From Streptomyces violaceusniger Tu 4113 (GTDB lineage: Bacteria; Actinomycetota; Actinomycetes; Streptomycetales; Streptomycetaceae), in assembly GCF_000147815.2 (NCBI RefSeq), contig NC_015957.1, forward strand, positions 3,224,001-3,288,000: 64,000 bases of DNA, written 5' to 3'. Position 1 is the stretch's first letter. Each line of letters starts with the position of its first letter. A program made the position numbers and the translations under genes. The notes under the pieces are model-generated. The model searched no databases. It was not told where the DNA came from and saw only the letters and a program-made list of their open reading frames with translations. Positions 15,941 to 30,900 of the stretch are shown here, piece by piece.

Positions 15941-18900
15941 TCAACGGTCGGACGGGGTCGGGGTGGTGCGCGCGTCGCGCAGGGACCGGGCGAGCACCGG
16001 GCCGATCACGGCCCAGGCGGCGGCCTTGGTGATGTCGTTGTGGGTGCAGGCCACGTCGTGCCGGACCACGCGCCCGTCGACGTACGGGCCCCACAACTCG
16101 GGGGTGTAGGCCGAGCCCTCCTTGCCCTGCGCGGCGTGGAAGACCAGCACCTCGCCGCGGAACCGGTCCAGGCGGAAGTCCGCGGTGATGCGGGAGATGT
16201 TGGTGCCCACCCGCGCCAGGGCCTCGATGTGCCGTTCCTCCAGCCCGGCGATGGCGCTGTCGCCGTCGTCGAGCAGGGCGCGGGCCCGTGCGTGGTCCAG
16301 CGGGCCGTCGCCCAGTTCCGCCGGGTCGTGGCCGAGGTATGCCAGCAGTTGCCGCAGAACGTCCTCGGGCCGCTCCTCGACCGCCTCATGGGCGTTGACC
16401 ACGGGGTAGGCGTCGAGAATGGCCAGCGTCGCGACGTGTTCCCCGGCGGCCTGCAGCCGGGTGGCGATCAGATGCCCCAGGACACCGCCGAGCGACCAGC
16501 CCAGCAGATGGTACGGGCCGTGCGGCTGGATGGCCCGGATCTGCTCCAGATAGTCCTCGGCCATGGCCGCCACCGACTCCGGCAGCGGCTCATCGCGGGC
16601 CAGGCCGCGCGCCTGGAGCGCGTACACCGGGTGCTCGGGGTCGATGTGGCGCAGCAACCCCGCGTACGTCCAGCTCAGCCCGCCCGCCGGCGGCAGGCAG
16701 AACACCGGCTCGGCGCCGCCGGTGCCCCGCAGCGGCAGCACCACGTCCAGCGGGTCGCCCTCGTCGCCGGCGGTCAGCCGCTCGGCGAGGCCCTCGACGG
16801 TGGGGCTGTCGAACAGCGCGGTGATGCTCACCGCGGTGCCGAAGGCGAGGTTCACCCTGCTGACCAGCCCGGCCGCGGTCAGTGAATCACCGCCGAGGTC
16901 GAAGAAGTTGTCCTCGATCCCGATCCGGCCGACTCCCAGCGCCTCGGCGAACAGCCCGCACAGGACCTCCTCGCGCGGTGTCCTGGGCGCGCCGCCGCCG
17001 GTGCTGCCCGCGGTGTCCGGCGCGGGGAGGGCCGGTCGGTCCAACTTGCCGTGCGGGGTGACCGGCAGGGTGTCCAGGGCGACGAACGCCGCGGGCACCA
17101 TGTAGTCGGGCACGTGGCCCGCGAGGTGCTTGCGCAGCACCATCGGGTCGAGCCGGCCCCCGTCGTGCGGCACCACGTACGCCGTGAGGCGGCGCCCGGC
17201 GGGGCCGGACTCCCGCAGCACGACGGCGGCCTGGGCCACGTCCGGGTGGCCGAGGAGCACCGATTCGATCTCGCCGGGCTCGATCCGGAAGCCGCGTACC
17301 TTCAGCTGCTCGTCGGCCCGGCCGACGAAGGTGAGCTGCCCGTCGTGGCTCCAGCGGACCAGGTCGCCGGTGCGGTACATGCGTCCCCCGGGCGTGCCGA
17401 ACGGGTCGGCGACGAACCGCTCCGCCGTCAGCGCGCCGCGGCCCAGGTAGCCGCGGGCCAGGCCGGGCCCGCTGACGTAGAGCTCGCCGGCCACCCCGGG
17501 TGGCACCGGCCGCAGCCGCGCGTCCAGCACGTAGGCGGAGGTGCCGGCGATGGGCCGGCCGATGGGGACCGCGGCACCCGCGGTGAGCGGATCGCTCATC
17601 GTGGCGCAGACGGTCAGCTCGGTCGGCCCGTACGCGTTGATCATGCGCAGCCTCGGCGCCCACTGCTCCACCTGATGGGGCGGGCAGGGCTCGCCCGCGA
17701 CCACCAGGGTGCGCAGCCCGGGCAGCCCGTCGGGTGCCACCGCGGCCAGGGCGGTGGGCGGGATGGTGGCGTGGGTGACCCCGTGCCGGGTGATCACCTC
17801 GGCCAGCGCCGGACCCGGCATCAGCTCGGCCGCCGGGGCCAGCACCAAGGTGGCGCCCGCCGTAAGGGCGGTGACGATCTCCGAGACCGCCGCGTCGAAG
17901 CTGGGTGAGGCGAACTGCAGCACGCTGCTGTCCGCCTGGATCGCGAACCGCTCGGTCTGCGCCGCTGCCAGATTGCCGATGCCGCGGTGGGTGACCACGA
18001 CGCCCTTGGGCCGTCCGGTCGTGCCCGAGGTGTAGATGACGTACGCGGCCTCGTCGGGTGAGGCGGGTCCGGCCGGGACCGGGGGTGCGTCGCTGTGGGC
18101 CGCCCACGCGGCCCGTACCGCGGGGTCGTCCAGCACGAGCGCCGGCCGGTTCCCGCCGGCCTCCTCCAGCAGGCGGACCGTGTCCGTGGTCGCCACCATC
18201 AGCGCCGGGCGCGCGTCGTCCAGGATGAACGCGCACCGCTCGGCCGGATAGCGCGGGTCCACCGGCAGGTACGCCGCGCCCGCCCGGGCGACGGCCAGCA
18301 CGGCCACCGCCGTATCGGGCGTGCGCTCCAGTACCAGAGCGACCAGTGAGCCCTTCCCCGCGCCGCGCTCGGCCAGCAGCCGTGCGAGCTGGTTCGCGCG
18401 CCGGTCCAGCTCCGCGTAACTCAGCCGCTCCTGTTCGCAGGCCACGGCGGTGCGCCGCGGGGCGCGCCGGGCCTGCTCGGCGACCAGCTCGGACCAGCGC
18501 GACGACGGGACGACGCGGGCGGTGTCGTTGAACCGCCGCAGCACCTGGTCGCGCTGGCCCGGGCCGAGCAGGTCGACCCCGCCGGCCGGCTGGTCCGGGT
18601 CGGTGGCCAGCGCCCGCAGCCAGCGCATCAGCTGGTCCACGAGCCCCGCCGCGGTCGGCGCGTCGACCACATCGGGCCGGTGGTCCAGCCGCAGCCGCAG
18701 TGTTGCCCCGCGCATGGACGCGCACAGGGCCAGCGGATAATGGGTGGCCTCGCGCGTCTCGTCTCCGCTGACGTCCACCTCGCCCGGCTCGGTGTCCAGG
18801 CCCGGCGGCGGGGCCGGGTAGTTCTCGAACACCGTGGCCGAATCGAAGAGTTCGCCGAGCCCCGCCAGCCGCTGCACATCGGACAGGCGCAGATACGGAT

Positions 18901-21900
18901 AGGGCATCAGCGCCGACTGCTGCCGCTGGATCCGCTCCAGCAGCGCCGACAGGGGCTCCGCCTGGTCCAGGCGGACCCGGACCGGCAGGGTGTTGATGAA
19001 CAGCCCGACCATCGTCTCGATGCCCGGCACCTCCGGTGGCCGCCCGGAGACGGTGGCGCCGAATACCACATCGTCCCGGCCGGCGAGCCGGCCCAGCAGG
19101 GTGGCCCAGGCGCCCTGCACGAGCGTGTTGAGGGTCAGCCCGTGACGGCGCGCCACCTCGGCCAGCGCCGCGCTCAGTTCCGCGTCCACCTCCACGACCC
19201 GGCGCGACGGCACGGCCGTCACCCGGGCGCCGGTCCGCGGCGCGAGCAGCAGCGGCTCCTGCAGCCCGGCCAGCGCCTCGCGCCAGGCGTCCTCGGCCTC
19301 GCCCCGGTCCTGCCGGGCGAGCCAGGTGAGGTACGCGCGGTGGTCCGCCGGGACGGGCAGCGCCCGGTCGTCGCCCGCCGCCCCGTACAGGGACACCAGT
19401 TCGCCCAGGAGGATCGGCATGGACCACCCGTCGAGCAGGATGTGGTGGTTGGTGAACAGGAAGCGGTACGCGTCCTCGGCCACCCGGATCAGGGTGAAGC
19501 GGATCAACGGTGGCCGGCCCGGGTCGAAGCGGCGCGCCCGGTCCTCCGCGACGATGCGCTCCACCTCGCGGTCGAGCTCCTCGCCGCCGAAGGTCCGCAG
19601 ATCGTGCTCGTACCAGGGCAGCGCCAGGTCGTCGACCACCACCTGCACCGGGCGGTCCAGGTCGTCCTGACGGAAGGCCACCCGCAGGTTGGGGTGGCGC
19701 CGAAGCAGGGTGCGCGCCGCGGCCCGTAGCGCGTCCCGGTCCACCTGACCGTCCAGCGTCCACAGGAACTGGACGGTGTACGGGTCGTGGCCGGCGTCGT
19801 CATAGCGCGCGTGGAAGAGCAGCCCCTCCTGCAGCGGGGTGAGCGGCAGCACGTCCGCCAGGCCGGGCAGATCGGCTTCGAGCCGCTCGATCTGGCGCTG
19901 TGTGAGCTGGACGAGCGGCAGATCGGAGGGGGTGCGCCCGCCGGCGCCCGGCCGGAGCCCCAGGTCGGCCAGCGCTTGGAGCGCCTCGACCCAGCCCGCG
20001 CACAGCTCGAGGACCTCCTCGTCGGTGAACAGCCCGTCCGGCCAGCTCCACATGCAGCTCAGGGACGGGCCGTCGGCCGTGTCGTCCGCGCGTGCGTTGA
20101 TCTCCAGGGGATGGCCGAACGGCCGCTGCCCGTCGGTGTCGCCGTCATAGCGGCCGGTCTCGTACACCGGCTCGGTGGCGGTCGGCGGCAGCGGGGTGCC
20201 GGGTGTCGCGAACCGGCCGAAGTAGTTGAACGCGACCTGCGGTTCGGCGCCGCCCGCGAGGCGGGCGGAGGACTCCGGGTCGAGGTAACGCAGCAGCCCG
20301 TAGCCGATCCCGTGGTCGGGGACCCGCCGCAACTGCTCCTTCACCGCCTTCGCGGCCCGTTCGGCGGCCGGCCCACCCACCCGCGCGGGGCCGAGACCGG
20401 ACAGGTCGATCCGCACCGGGTACATCGCGGTGAACCAGCCGACGGTCCGCGTCAGGTCGACGCCGTCCACGATGTCGTGCCGGCCGTGGCTCTCCACCGC
20501 CACCAGGACGTCGTCGCGGGCGTCGCCGCGGCGCGCGGCGCGCCACCGGGTCAGGGTCAGCGACAGCGCGGTGAGCAGGATGTCGTCCACCCCGCCGTGG
20601 ATGGCGCGCGGTACGTCCGTCAGCAGCGCGGTGCTCAGCTCCACGGGCAGCCGGACGTGGGTGAACCGGGTCGAGGCGACGGTATCGCGGGCCGGGTCGA
20701 GCGGGCGGTGGCCCAGCGTCGGCTCGGGTGCGCGCACCATCTCCTCCCAGAACCCGGTCTCGGCACGCCGCTCGGCCGCCAGCCGGTGCAGCCGGGTGGC
20801 CCAGCCGCGCAGCGAGGTTCCCACCGGCTGGAGGGCGATCTCCCGGTCCTGGGCCGTCGCCTCGTACGCCTCGGCCAGGTCGGGCACCAGCACCCGCCAC
20901 GAGACTCCGTCGACGGCCAGGTGGTGCACCAGGAGCAGCAGGTGCCCGCCGTGGTCGGGGCCCGGGTCGAACCACACGGCCCGCACCATCACCCCGTCGT
21001 CCGGGGCGAGTTGGGCCGCCGCCGTCTCGCGGTGCGCGGTGACCGCGGCCTCCAGCGCCGCCACGTCCAGGCCCGCCACGTCCACGCGCTCCAGCAGCTT
21101 CTCCGCGCCGGCCGCCGGGAGCTGTGGGATCTCCAGGCGCCACCGCTCCTCGTCCCGGTGCAGCCGCATGCGCAGCGCCGCATGGTGCTCCAGCAGTGCC
21201 TCCAGCGCCCGCACCAGCGGCTCGCGGGTGGCCCCCGCGGGCAGCGGGACGACGCGGGACTGGTGGAAGCCCTCGATGGGGCCGCCCCGCTCGCGCAGCC
21301 AGTACACGATGGGCAGCAGCGGCACCTCACCGGTGTCCGGCTCGTCGGCCCCGTCCGCGGCGGCGTCGTCGAGGCGGACCGCCCCGGCCAGCTCCGCGAC
21401 GGTCGGGTACTGGAACACATCGCGCGTGCCGATCAGCAGCCCGGCCCGCCGGGCGCGGCTGACCAGTTGGATCGACATGATGCTGTCGCCGCCCAGGTCG
21501 AAGAAGTTGTCGTCGATGCCGATGGAGGGCAGGGCCAGCACCTCGGCCATCACCGCGCACAGCCGCACCTCCCGCTCGGTGCGCGGCGCCCGCGAGGTGG
21601 CCGCGGCGGAGAAGTCGGGCGCGGGCAGGGCACGTCGGTCGAGCTTGCCGTTGACGGTGGTCGGCAGGGCGTCGAGGGGGACGATCGCGGCGGGCACCAT
21701 GTACGCGGGCAGCCGCTGCTCGGCGTAGCCGCGCAGGTCGGCCACCAGGGTGCCCAACTGCCGTGATCCGAGTGGGTTGTTGACGTGCGCCGCGGGCTCC
21801 AGGCGGGTGGCGGGCAGGTACACGTCGGTCAGCAGGGGCCCGTCGGCGCCGAAGACCGCGTCCAGCCGCCCGGGTGCGCCCGGGGCGTACGTGACGAGCA

Positions 21901-24900
21901 CGGCCGGCCCGAGGCGGTCGCCGAGGGCATACAGCGCCTCCGGATCGATGCCCGGCTCGGCGGGGCGGTGGAGGGCGTCCACGGCCTCGGCGACCTGGCG
22001 TCCCTCGGCGAGGGACTGGAGGGCGGCCTGTTCCCCGGCCAGCCGGGCGTCCGGGATGCCCGTCACGCGCACCGGCCCGCCGCCGCGCCCGGCCAGCATG
22101 CGTTCCATGTCGGCCAGGTCGGTGAGGTCCACGCCGTAGCGCAGGTGCTCGATGGTGCCGAGGTCGTGTGGGTCCGCCGGGCCGGTGCGCAGTACCACGT
22201 CGAAGCGGTGGCGGGTGAGCTCGTTGTCGCCGTGGCCGCGCTTGACCCGGACGTCCACGGCCGTGTAGGCGGGGATGTGGCGGGCGACGGCGGCGAAGTA
22301 CTCGGGGTCGACCAGGAGTTCCTTCTCCATCATGATCGTCTGCTCGACGGCCCGGGACACCGCGGCCTCGTCCTGGTGCTCGGCGCGCTGGCGCAGCCGG
22401 ATCGCGGTCTGGAAGGCGCGCTGGGTGCGCAGATTGCGCTGGTCGCCGAGGAACACCGCACCGCCGGGGGCCACGAGGTCCGCGAGTGACTGCAGCAGGT
22501 CGGTGAGGTAGGCGGCGTGGGGGAAGTACTGGGCGACGGAGTTGATGACGACGGTGTCGAAGAAGCCGGTGGGCAGCCCGTCCAGCTCATGCGCGGCGCG
22601 TAGCTGCAGCTCGACCCGGCCGGCCAGTTCGGGCCGGGCGGCGACCTGACGGCGCAGTACGGCGATGGCCTCGGCGGAGAAGTCCAGGCCCCAGTAGGTT
22701 TCGCAGTCGTCGGCGAGCTTGGCCAGCAGCAGTCCGCTGCCGACGCCGATTTCCAGCACCCGGCGGGGCCGTAGGGCACGGATCCGTTCCACGGTGGCGT
22801 CCCGCCACTCGCGCATCTCCTCGATCGGGATGTCCTCGCCGGTGTAGCTGCTGGCCCAGCCGCTGAAGTCCTCGCCGAACTCCTCCGGCCGCTCCGCGCC
22901 GTACATCTGCGCGTACAGCTCCTGCCACTGGTCGATCTGCTCCTCGGCGGAGCCGGTCGCCTCCGCGGTGCCGTCGGCGCCCGGCACCACATACGCCACC
23001 AGCTGGTGGTCGCCGGGGCGGTCCTCGCGCACCACGACGGCCGCCTGGGCGACGTCCGGGTGGCCGGCGAACGTCGCTTCGATCTCGCCCGGTTCGATCC
23101 GGAAGCCGCGGATCTTGACCTGGTCGTCGGCGCGGCTGAGGAACTCCACGGCGCCCCCGGCGTTCCACCGCACCAGGTCGCCCGTCCGGTACATCCGGCC
23201 GCCCGCCGGGCCGTACGGATCGGCCACGAACCGCTCGGACGTCAGCTCCGGCCGTCCCAGGTAGCCGCGTGCCAGTCCGGCGCCCGCGATGTAGAGCTCG
23301 CCCGGGACGCCGGGCGGGACCGGGCACAGCCCGTCGTCCAGAACGTGGACGCGCATGTTGTCCAGCGGCCGTCCGATGGGGATCCGGGCGGGGACGTTAT
23401 CGGGGTCCGGCACCCGGAAGCGGGTGGCGAAGGTGGTGGTCTCGGTCGGGCCGTAGCCGTCCACGACCACGGTCCCCGGGCAGGCCGCCATGACCCGCCG
23501 CACCGCCTCCGCGGGCACCACGTCGCCGCCGGTCCACACCTCGGCCACGCCCGCGAAACAGGACGGGGCCTCCTCGGCGGTGAGCCGGAACAGCCCGGCG
23601 GTCATCCACAGCCCGGTGACCGCGTGCTCGGCGACGACCCGCTCCAGCGTCGGAAGGTCCAGGTCACCCGGCGGGGCCACCACCACCTGGCCGCCGTTCA
23701 GCAGCGGCACCCACAGCTCGTACGTGGCGGCGTCGAACGCCTGCGGCGAGTGCAGCAGCACCCGGCGGTGCGCGCCCGAGGCGAACGCCCGGTCCGCCGC
23801 GAGTGCCGTGACGTCGGCGTGCGTGATCGCCACGCCCTTCGGCACCCCGGTCGAACCGGAGGTGTACATCACGTACGCCAGCTGCTCGGGGCGCACGGGC
23901 GCCGGGAGCGGTGCGTCCTGCCCGTCGGCCGGTGCCGGGGCGTCCACCACGAGGACGGTGGCGTCGTGCGCGCACTCCGGCGCGGGCGAGGCCAGGTCGG
24001 TGAGCAGTACCGAGACCTGACTGGCCGCCATGATGTGGCCGCGCCGGGAGGCCGGGTAGCGCGGATCGATCGGCACATACGCGGCGCCGGACTTGAGCAC
24101 CGCGAGGATCGACACCACGAGCCCGGGCGAGCGCTCCTGGAACAGGGCGACCCGGTCCTCGGGGGCGACCCCGAGTGCGACCAGGCGCCGCGCGAGACGG
24201 TCGGACGCCTCGTCCAGCTCCCGGTAGGTCAGCCGCCGCTCGCCCGCGGCGACGGCCACCGCGTCCGGCGTGCGCGCCACCTGGGCGGCGAACCGCCCGG
24301 TCACACTGTCCGGCACGGCGTTGGTGGCGGTGTCGTTCCACCGCCGCACCACGGTCTCCCGCTCCTCCTCGCCCAGCAGATCGATCGAGGAGACCGGACG
24401 CCCCGGATCCGCGGTCACGGCGGTCAGCAGCCGCTCGAGGCGCTCCAGCAGCCCGGCGACCGTGGCGGCGTCGAAGAGGTCGGTGCTGTACTCGACGAAC
24501 CCGTCCATGCCCTCCGGCGCGCCGCTGTCGTCGTCGAACTGCTCGGCAAAGCTGAAGAACAGGTCGAAACGGGAGGCGCCGGTGAAGCCGTCCGCGGCCG
24601 TGACGGTGAGCCCGGGCAGCTCGAGGTCCGCGGCCGCCGTGGCGTTCTGCAGGGCCAGCATCACCTGGAACAGCGGCTGGTGTGCCGCGGAGCGGTCCGG
24701 CCGCAACACCTCCACCAGGTGGTCGAACGGCACGTCCTGGTGGGCGTACGCGGCCAGCGCCGTCTCCCGGGCGCGGCCGACCAGCTCGGCGAACGAGGGG
24801 TTGCCGGTGAGGTCGTTGCGCAGCACCAGGGTGTTGACGAAGAAGCCGACCAGCTTGTCCAGCGCCTCGTCGGTGCGGCCCGCGATGGGGCTGCCCAGCG

Positions 24901-27900
24901 GAATGTCCGTGCCCGCGCCGAGCTTGTTCAGCAGCGCCGCCACCGCGGCCTGCATCACCATGAAGGCGCTCGCACCCTGCTGCCGGGCCAGCGCCCGGAT
25001 CGCGGTGTGCAGCGGTGCCGGCAGCCGGATGCCCAGCCGTCCGCCCTCGAAGCCGGCCACCGCCCGGCGCGGCCGGTCGGTGGGCAGATTCAGCTGGTCG
25101 GGCAGGTCCGCCAGGGCCCGCTCCCAGTGGCCGACCTGCGCCGCGAACAGGCTGTCCGGATCGGACTCCTCGCCCAGCAGCTCCCGCTGCCACAGCGCGT
25201 AGTCCGCGTAACTCACCGGCAGCGGCTCCCAGTCGGGCGCCCGCCCGGCGCAGCGGGCCGCGTACGCCCGGGCCACGTCCCCGGCCAGCGGGCCGATCGA
25301 CCAGCCGTCGCCCGCGATGTGGTGGACGACCAGCACGAAGACGTGCTCGGTGGGCGACAGGGAGAGCAGGGACGCGGCCACCGGCAGGCCGGCGGTCAGG
25401 TCGAACCGGACCCGGACCGCCTCGGCCGTCGCGGCCTCCACCTCGGACGGCGTCACCTGGCGCGCGGCGATCTCCACCCGGGCGTCATCCCCGGTCAGGA
25501 TCTGCTGACTGGGCACGCCGTCGACCTCGGGGAAGAAGGTGCGCAGGCTCTCGTGCCGGTCGAGGACGTCGTCCAGCGCGGTCCGCAGCGCGTCCCGGTC
25601 CAGGTCGCCGGAGAGCCGCACCACGAACGGCATGTTGTACGTCGGGCTCGGCCCCTCCAGACGGTGCAGCAGCCACATCCGGCGCTGGGCGAACGACAGC
25701 GGCAGCACTTCCGGGCGGGGCAGCGGGCGCAGCGCGGGGCGCGCCTGGTCGGCGCCGTCGAGCCGGCCGACCAGCCCGGCCGCGGTGGGGTGCTCGAACA
25801 GGGCGCGGATCGGCAGTTCGACGCCGAAGACCGTGCGCACCCGGCTCATCAGCCGCGTCGCCAGCAGCGAATGGCCACCGGACTCGAAGAAGCTGTCATG
25901 GACCGGGAAGGCGTCCATGCCGAGGGTCTGGGCGAACAGCCCGCACATGATCTCCTCGCGCGGGGAGCGCGGGGCGCCGCCCTGGGCGCCTTGGGCGGTG
26001 GCCGCCGGTTCCGGCAGGGCGTGCCGGTCGAGCTTGCCGTTGGGCGTCACGGGCAGCGCGTCGAGCGGGACGATCGCGGCGGGGACCATGTACTCGGGCA
26101 GAGACGCCGCGAGATGCGCGCGCAGCGCCCCGGTGTCGGCCGCCCGGCCGGGCGCCGGCACGACGTATCCGACGAGCCGCTGGTCGCCCGGTCTGTCCTC
26201 GCGCAACAGCACCGCCGCTTGGGCGACGTCCTGATGGCGGGTCAGCGCCGCCTCGATCTCTGCGGGTTCGATGCGGAACCCGCGCAGCTTCACCTGGTGG
26301 TCGACCCGGCTCAGGTACTCCAGGCATCCGTCGGAGCCCCACCGGGCGAGGTCCCCGGTGCGGTACATCCGGGTGCCCGCCGCGCCGTACGGGTCGGCCA
26401 CGAAGCGTTCCGCCGACAGGCCGGGCCGCCCCAGATAGCCGTGGGCCAGCCCCGAGCCGCCGATGTACAGCTCGCCCGCGACCCCGGCCGGGACCGGCCG
26501 CAGCCGCCCGTCGAGGACATGGACGGTGGTGTTGGCGATCGGGGCGCCGATGGCCGGGGCGCCCGGGCGGGCGCCGAGCGCCGCGGTCGTGGACCAGATG
26601 GTGGTCTCCGTCGGCCCGTACAGGTTGGTCAGCTCCGCGCCGGCCCCGGTGATCCGGTCCGCCAGTTCGCGCGGCAGCGCCTCACCGCCGGCCAGGGCGC
26701 GCAGGCCCCGCGGCGCGTCAGGGGCGTGGGCGACCAGGGCCTGCCACAGGGACGGCGTCCCCTGCAGAACGGTCGCGCCCGCCTCGTCGGCCAGCCGCAG
26801 CAGCGCCGCCGGGTCGCGCACCGTGTCGCGGTCGGCGATGACCACCGCGGCGCCGCTCACCAGCGGGAGGTACAGCTCCAGCGCGGCGATGTCGAACGAC
26901 ACCGTGGTGACGGCCAGCAGCCGGTCGGCGGCCCCCAGCGGGAACCGCTCGGCCATGTCGCCCAGGAAGTTGGCCAGCGCGCGCCGCGGCACCACCACCC
27001 CCTTGGGCCGTCCGGTCGATCCCGAGGTGTGGATGACGTACGCGGGGTGCTCCGGATGCACCGGCGCGGCCCGCTCGCCGTCGGCCCACGGCCGCGCCGG
27101 CGCATCGGGTCCGCGGTGCGGCTCGACGTCGTCCAGCAGTTCCAGGCTCGTGCCCTCGGGCAGGGCCGCGGCGGTGGTGCGGGTGGCGAGGGCGAGCAGC
27201 GGACGTGCGTCGGCGAGGGTGGCGGCCAGCCGCTCCGCGGGGTGCGCGGGGTCCAGCGGCAGATACGCCGCGCCCGAGCGCAGGACCGCAAGGAGCGCCA
27301 CCAGCATGCCGGTGCCGCGCGGCAGGGCCACGGCGATCAGGCTGCCGGGCGCCGCGCCGCGCTCGATCAGGCGCCGGGCCAGCCGGGTCACGGCGGCGTC
27401 CAGTTCGCCGTAGGTCAGCGACCCGTCGGGGCCGCGCACCGCGAGAGCGCTGGGGGTGGCCGCGGCGCGCCGGGCGAGCAGCGCGTCGACACCGTCGGCG
27501 GGGACCGTGCGCCGTGGCCCGGTGCCCGCCGTGCGCAGCGCCGACCGCTCTTCGGGGTCGAGCAGCTCCAGCTCCGCGACCGCCTCGTCGGGCGCGGCGA
27601 TGGCCGCGGAGAGCAGCCGCACCAGGCGGGCCGTCAGACCGGCCACCCGCTCGCCGTCGAACAGGTCGACGGCGTAGCCGACCGTGCCGGTGATACCGGC
27701 CGGTGTGCCATCCGCGGCGTGGTGCTCCGTGAAGGTGAAGGACAGGTCGAACTTCTCCGTCTCCAGCGTGAAGCCCTCCGGCTCGACCGTCAGCCCCGGC
27801 AGGCCCAGGCTCCAGTCCGCCCGCGCGGCGTTCTGCAGGTTGAGCGCCACCTGGAACAGCGGGTGGCGGGCCATCGAGCGGCCCGGGTTGACCGCCTCCA

Positions 27901-30900
27901 CCAGGCGCTCGAACGGAAGGTCCTGGTGGGCGTAGGCCGCCAGGTCGGTCGCGCGCACCCGGTCCAGCAGCTCGGCGAAGGTCGGCTCTCCGGAGGTGTC
28001 GGTGCGCAGCACCAGGGTGTTGACGAAGAAGCCGACCAGGTCCTCCAGGGCCTCGTCGGTGCGTCCGGCGATCAGGCTGCCGATCGGGATGTCCGTGCCG
28101 CAGCCCAGGCGCGAGAGCAGCGCGGCCAGGCCCGTCTGCAACACCATGTAGACGCTCGCCTGCCGGGACCGGGCCAGCTCGCCGATCCGCTGGTGCAGCT
28201 CGGCGGGGATCTCCACCGGGACGTGCGCGCCCTGGTAGCTCGCCACGGCCGGGCGGGGGCGGTCGGTGGGCAGGGACAGCTCGTCGGGCAGCCCGGCCAG
28301 CGTCTCCTCCCAGTAGCGCAGCTGCCGGGCGATGGGGCTGTCCGGCTCGGCCTCGTCGCCGAGCACCGCGCGCTGCCACAGCGCGTAGTCGGCGTACTGC
28401 ACGGGCAGCGGCTGCCAGCCGGGCTCGCGGCCGGTGGCCCGCGCCCGGTAGGCGGTCGCCAGGTCGGCCATGAGCGGGGCGAGCGACCAGCCGTCGGCCG
28501 CGATGTGGTGCATCGTCAGGGTGAGCACATGGGTATCCGCGGCCGGGGCGAACAGCCGGGCCCGGAGCGGGGGCTCGACGGTCAGATCGAAGCCGCCGCG
28601 CATCTCGGCCGCCAGCAGCCCGGGCAGCCGCTCCTCGGTGGTCTCGGTGACGTCCGGCCGCGGCGCGGCCCCGTCCACGGGGAGCACCCGCTGGACGGGG
28701 ACGCCGACGGACTCGGGGAAGACGGTGCGGAACACCTCGTGCCGCGCCACCAGATCACCCAGCGCCGCGGTGAGCGCGTCCCGGTCGAGGGCACCGGTCA
28801 TCCGCAGGGCGATCGGCAGGTTGTACGCGGAGTCGGCCGCGTCGTCGAAGCGGTTGAGGAACCACAGCCGCCGCTGAGCGAACGACAGCGGTACCTCGGC
28901 CGGGCGCGGCATCGGCGCGAGCGCGCGGCGGCCCGCCCCGGCCTGGGTGAGGTGCGCGGTCAGCCGGGCCACCGTGGGCGCCTCGAAGACGGCGCGGATC
29001 GGCAGCTCCAGCCCGAAGACCGAGCGGATCCTGCTGACCAGCCGGGTGGCGAGCAGCGAATGCCCGCCCAGATCGAAGAAGTTGTCGTGCACGCCGACGT
29101 CCGGCACCCCGAGCATGTCCGCGAACAGGTGGCACAGCAGCTCTTCCTGCGGGGTGCGCGCACCGGCCGCGCCCGGCCCGTCCCGCCGGTCCGCCACCGG
29201 CGCGGGGAGCGCCGCGCGGTCCACCTTGCCGTGCGCGGTCAGCGGCAGCTCGTCCACCGTCAGATACGCCTGCGGCACCATGTACTCCGGCAGCCGCCCT
29301 GCCAGATGCCCCGCCAGGTCGGCGGGCGCGCAGGGCGCGGCGCCGGGCGCCGGGACGAGATAGGCCACCAGACGCTGGTCGCCCGGCCGGTCCTCGCGCA
29401 CGATCACCGTCGCGCCGGCGACGGCCGGATGCGCGGCAAGCGCCACCTCGATCTCGCCCAGCTCGATCCGGAAGCCCCGCAGCTTGACCTGGTCGTCGCC
29501 GCGGCCCACGTACACCAGCTCCCCGGCCCGGTTCCACTTGGCCAGGTCGCCGCTGCGGTACATCCGGGCGCCGGGCGGGCCGTACGGGTCGGCCACGAAC
29601 CGCTCCGCGGTCAGCGCCGGCGCGTGCAGATAGCCGCGCGCCAGCCCCTCACCGGCCAGATACAGCTCCCCGGTCACGCCTTCGGGCACCGGTTCGAGCC
29701 CCGCGTCCAGCACATACAGCCGGGCGTTGGCCTGCGGCCGCCCGATCGGCACCGGCCCGTCCGGCAGCCGCGCCCCGGGGGCGAGGCGGTACTCGGCGCA
29801 GTTCACGGTGGCCTCGGTCGGCCCGTACACATTGCGCACCGTCACGTCCGGGTGCCGCTCGCGCCATGCGCGCAGGCTGGTGCCGAGCAGTGGCTCGCCG
29901 CCGAGCAGCAGGTCGCCGGAGGGCGAGTAGCCGTCGGGCAGCGCGTTGAGCAGCGGCAGATGGCTCGGGGTGGCCTTGAGGAACGTGGCGGGCGCCGCGG
30001 TCAGCCCGGCCTCCTCCGGCGGCGCGGGTTCGCTGAGCGAGGCGAGGTTGACGCAGCCGCCGACCAGGAGCGGTGTGTACAGGCCGGTGACGGTCAGGTC
30101 GAACGAGACGGGCGAGTGCACCAGTGCCACCCCGCGCGCCGACGCGTACGCGGCGGTGGTGTGCGCCAGGTAGTCGGCGAGCGAGTGGTGCTCGACCACC
30201 ACGCCCTTGGGCCGCCCGGTGGAGCCGGAGGTGTAGATGATGTACGCCGCGTCCAGCATGGACAACGGGCGGGTGCGCTCCGCGTCGGCCATCGGTCCGC
30301 TGTCGGCAGCCGCCAGGACCTCCGCCGTTTCCGGCGCGTCCAGCAGGACCACGGGCACGGCGCACTCCGGGAGCCGGGCCGCGGTGGCGGTGTCGGTGAG
30401 CACCAGTGCGGGCGCCGCGTCGCCGAGCATGAAGGCGATGCGGTCGGCCGGGTTGCCGGGGTCGATCGGCAGATACGCCGCACCGGATGTCACCACCCCG
30501 AGCAGGGCGGTGACCAGCAGCGGTGTCCTGGGCAGCGCGACCGCGACCAGCGCGCCGGGCCCGGCGCCGGCCGCCCTCAGGTGGCGGGCGAGCCGGCCCG
30601 CGGCGGCCGCCAGCTCCGCGTACGTCAGCGTGAGCGGGCCGCGCACCACCGCGGGCGCTTCCGGGGTGCGCGCCGCCTGGGCGGCGAACAGCTCCGGCAG
30701 GGGCGCCGCAGGCACCTGCACGGCGGGGCCCGCCGCGTACCCCGACACCAGCCGGTCGCGTCGCTCGGCGGGCAGCATCGCCAGGTGGCCGACGGTCCGG
30801 TCCGGGTCGTCCACGGCGGACCGCAGCACCCGGCCCAGACAGGCGGCGAAGTCCTCCGCCGTGGCCTGGTCGAACAGGTCGACGCTGTACTGGATGTCGC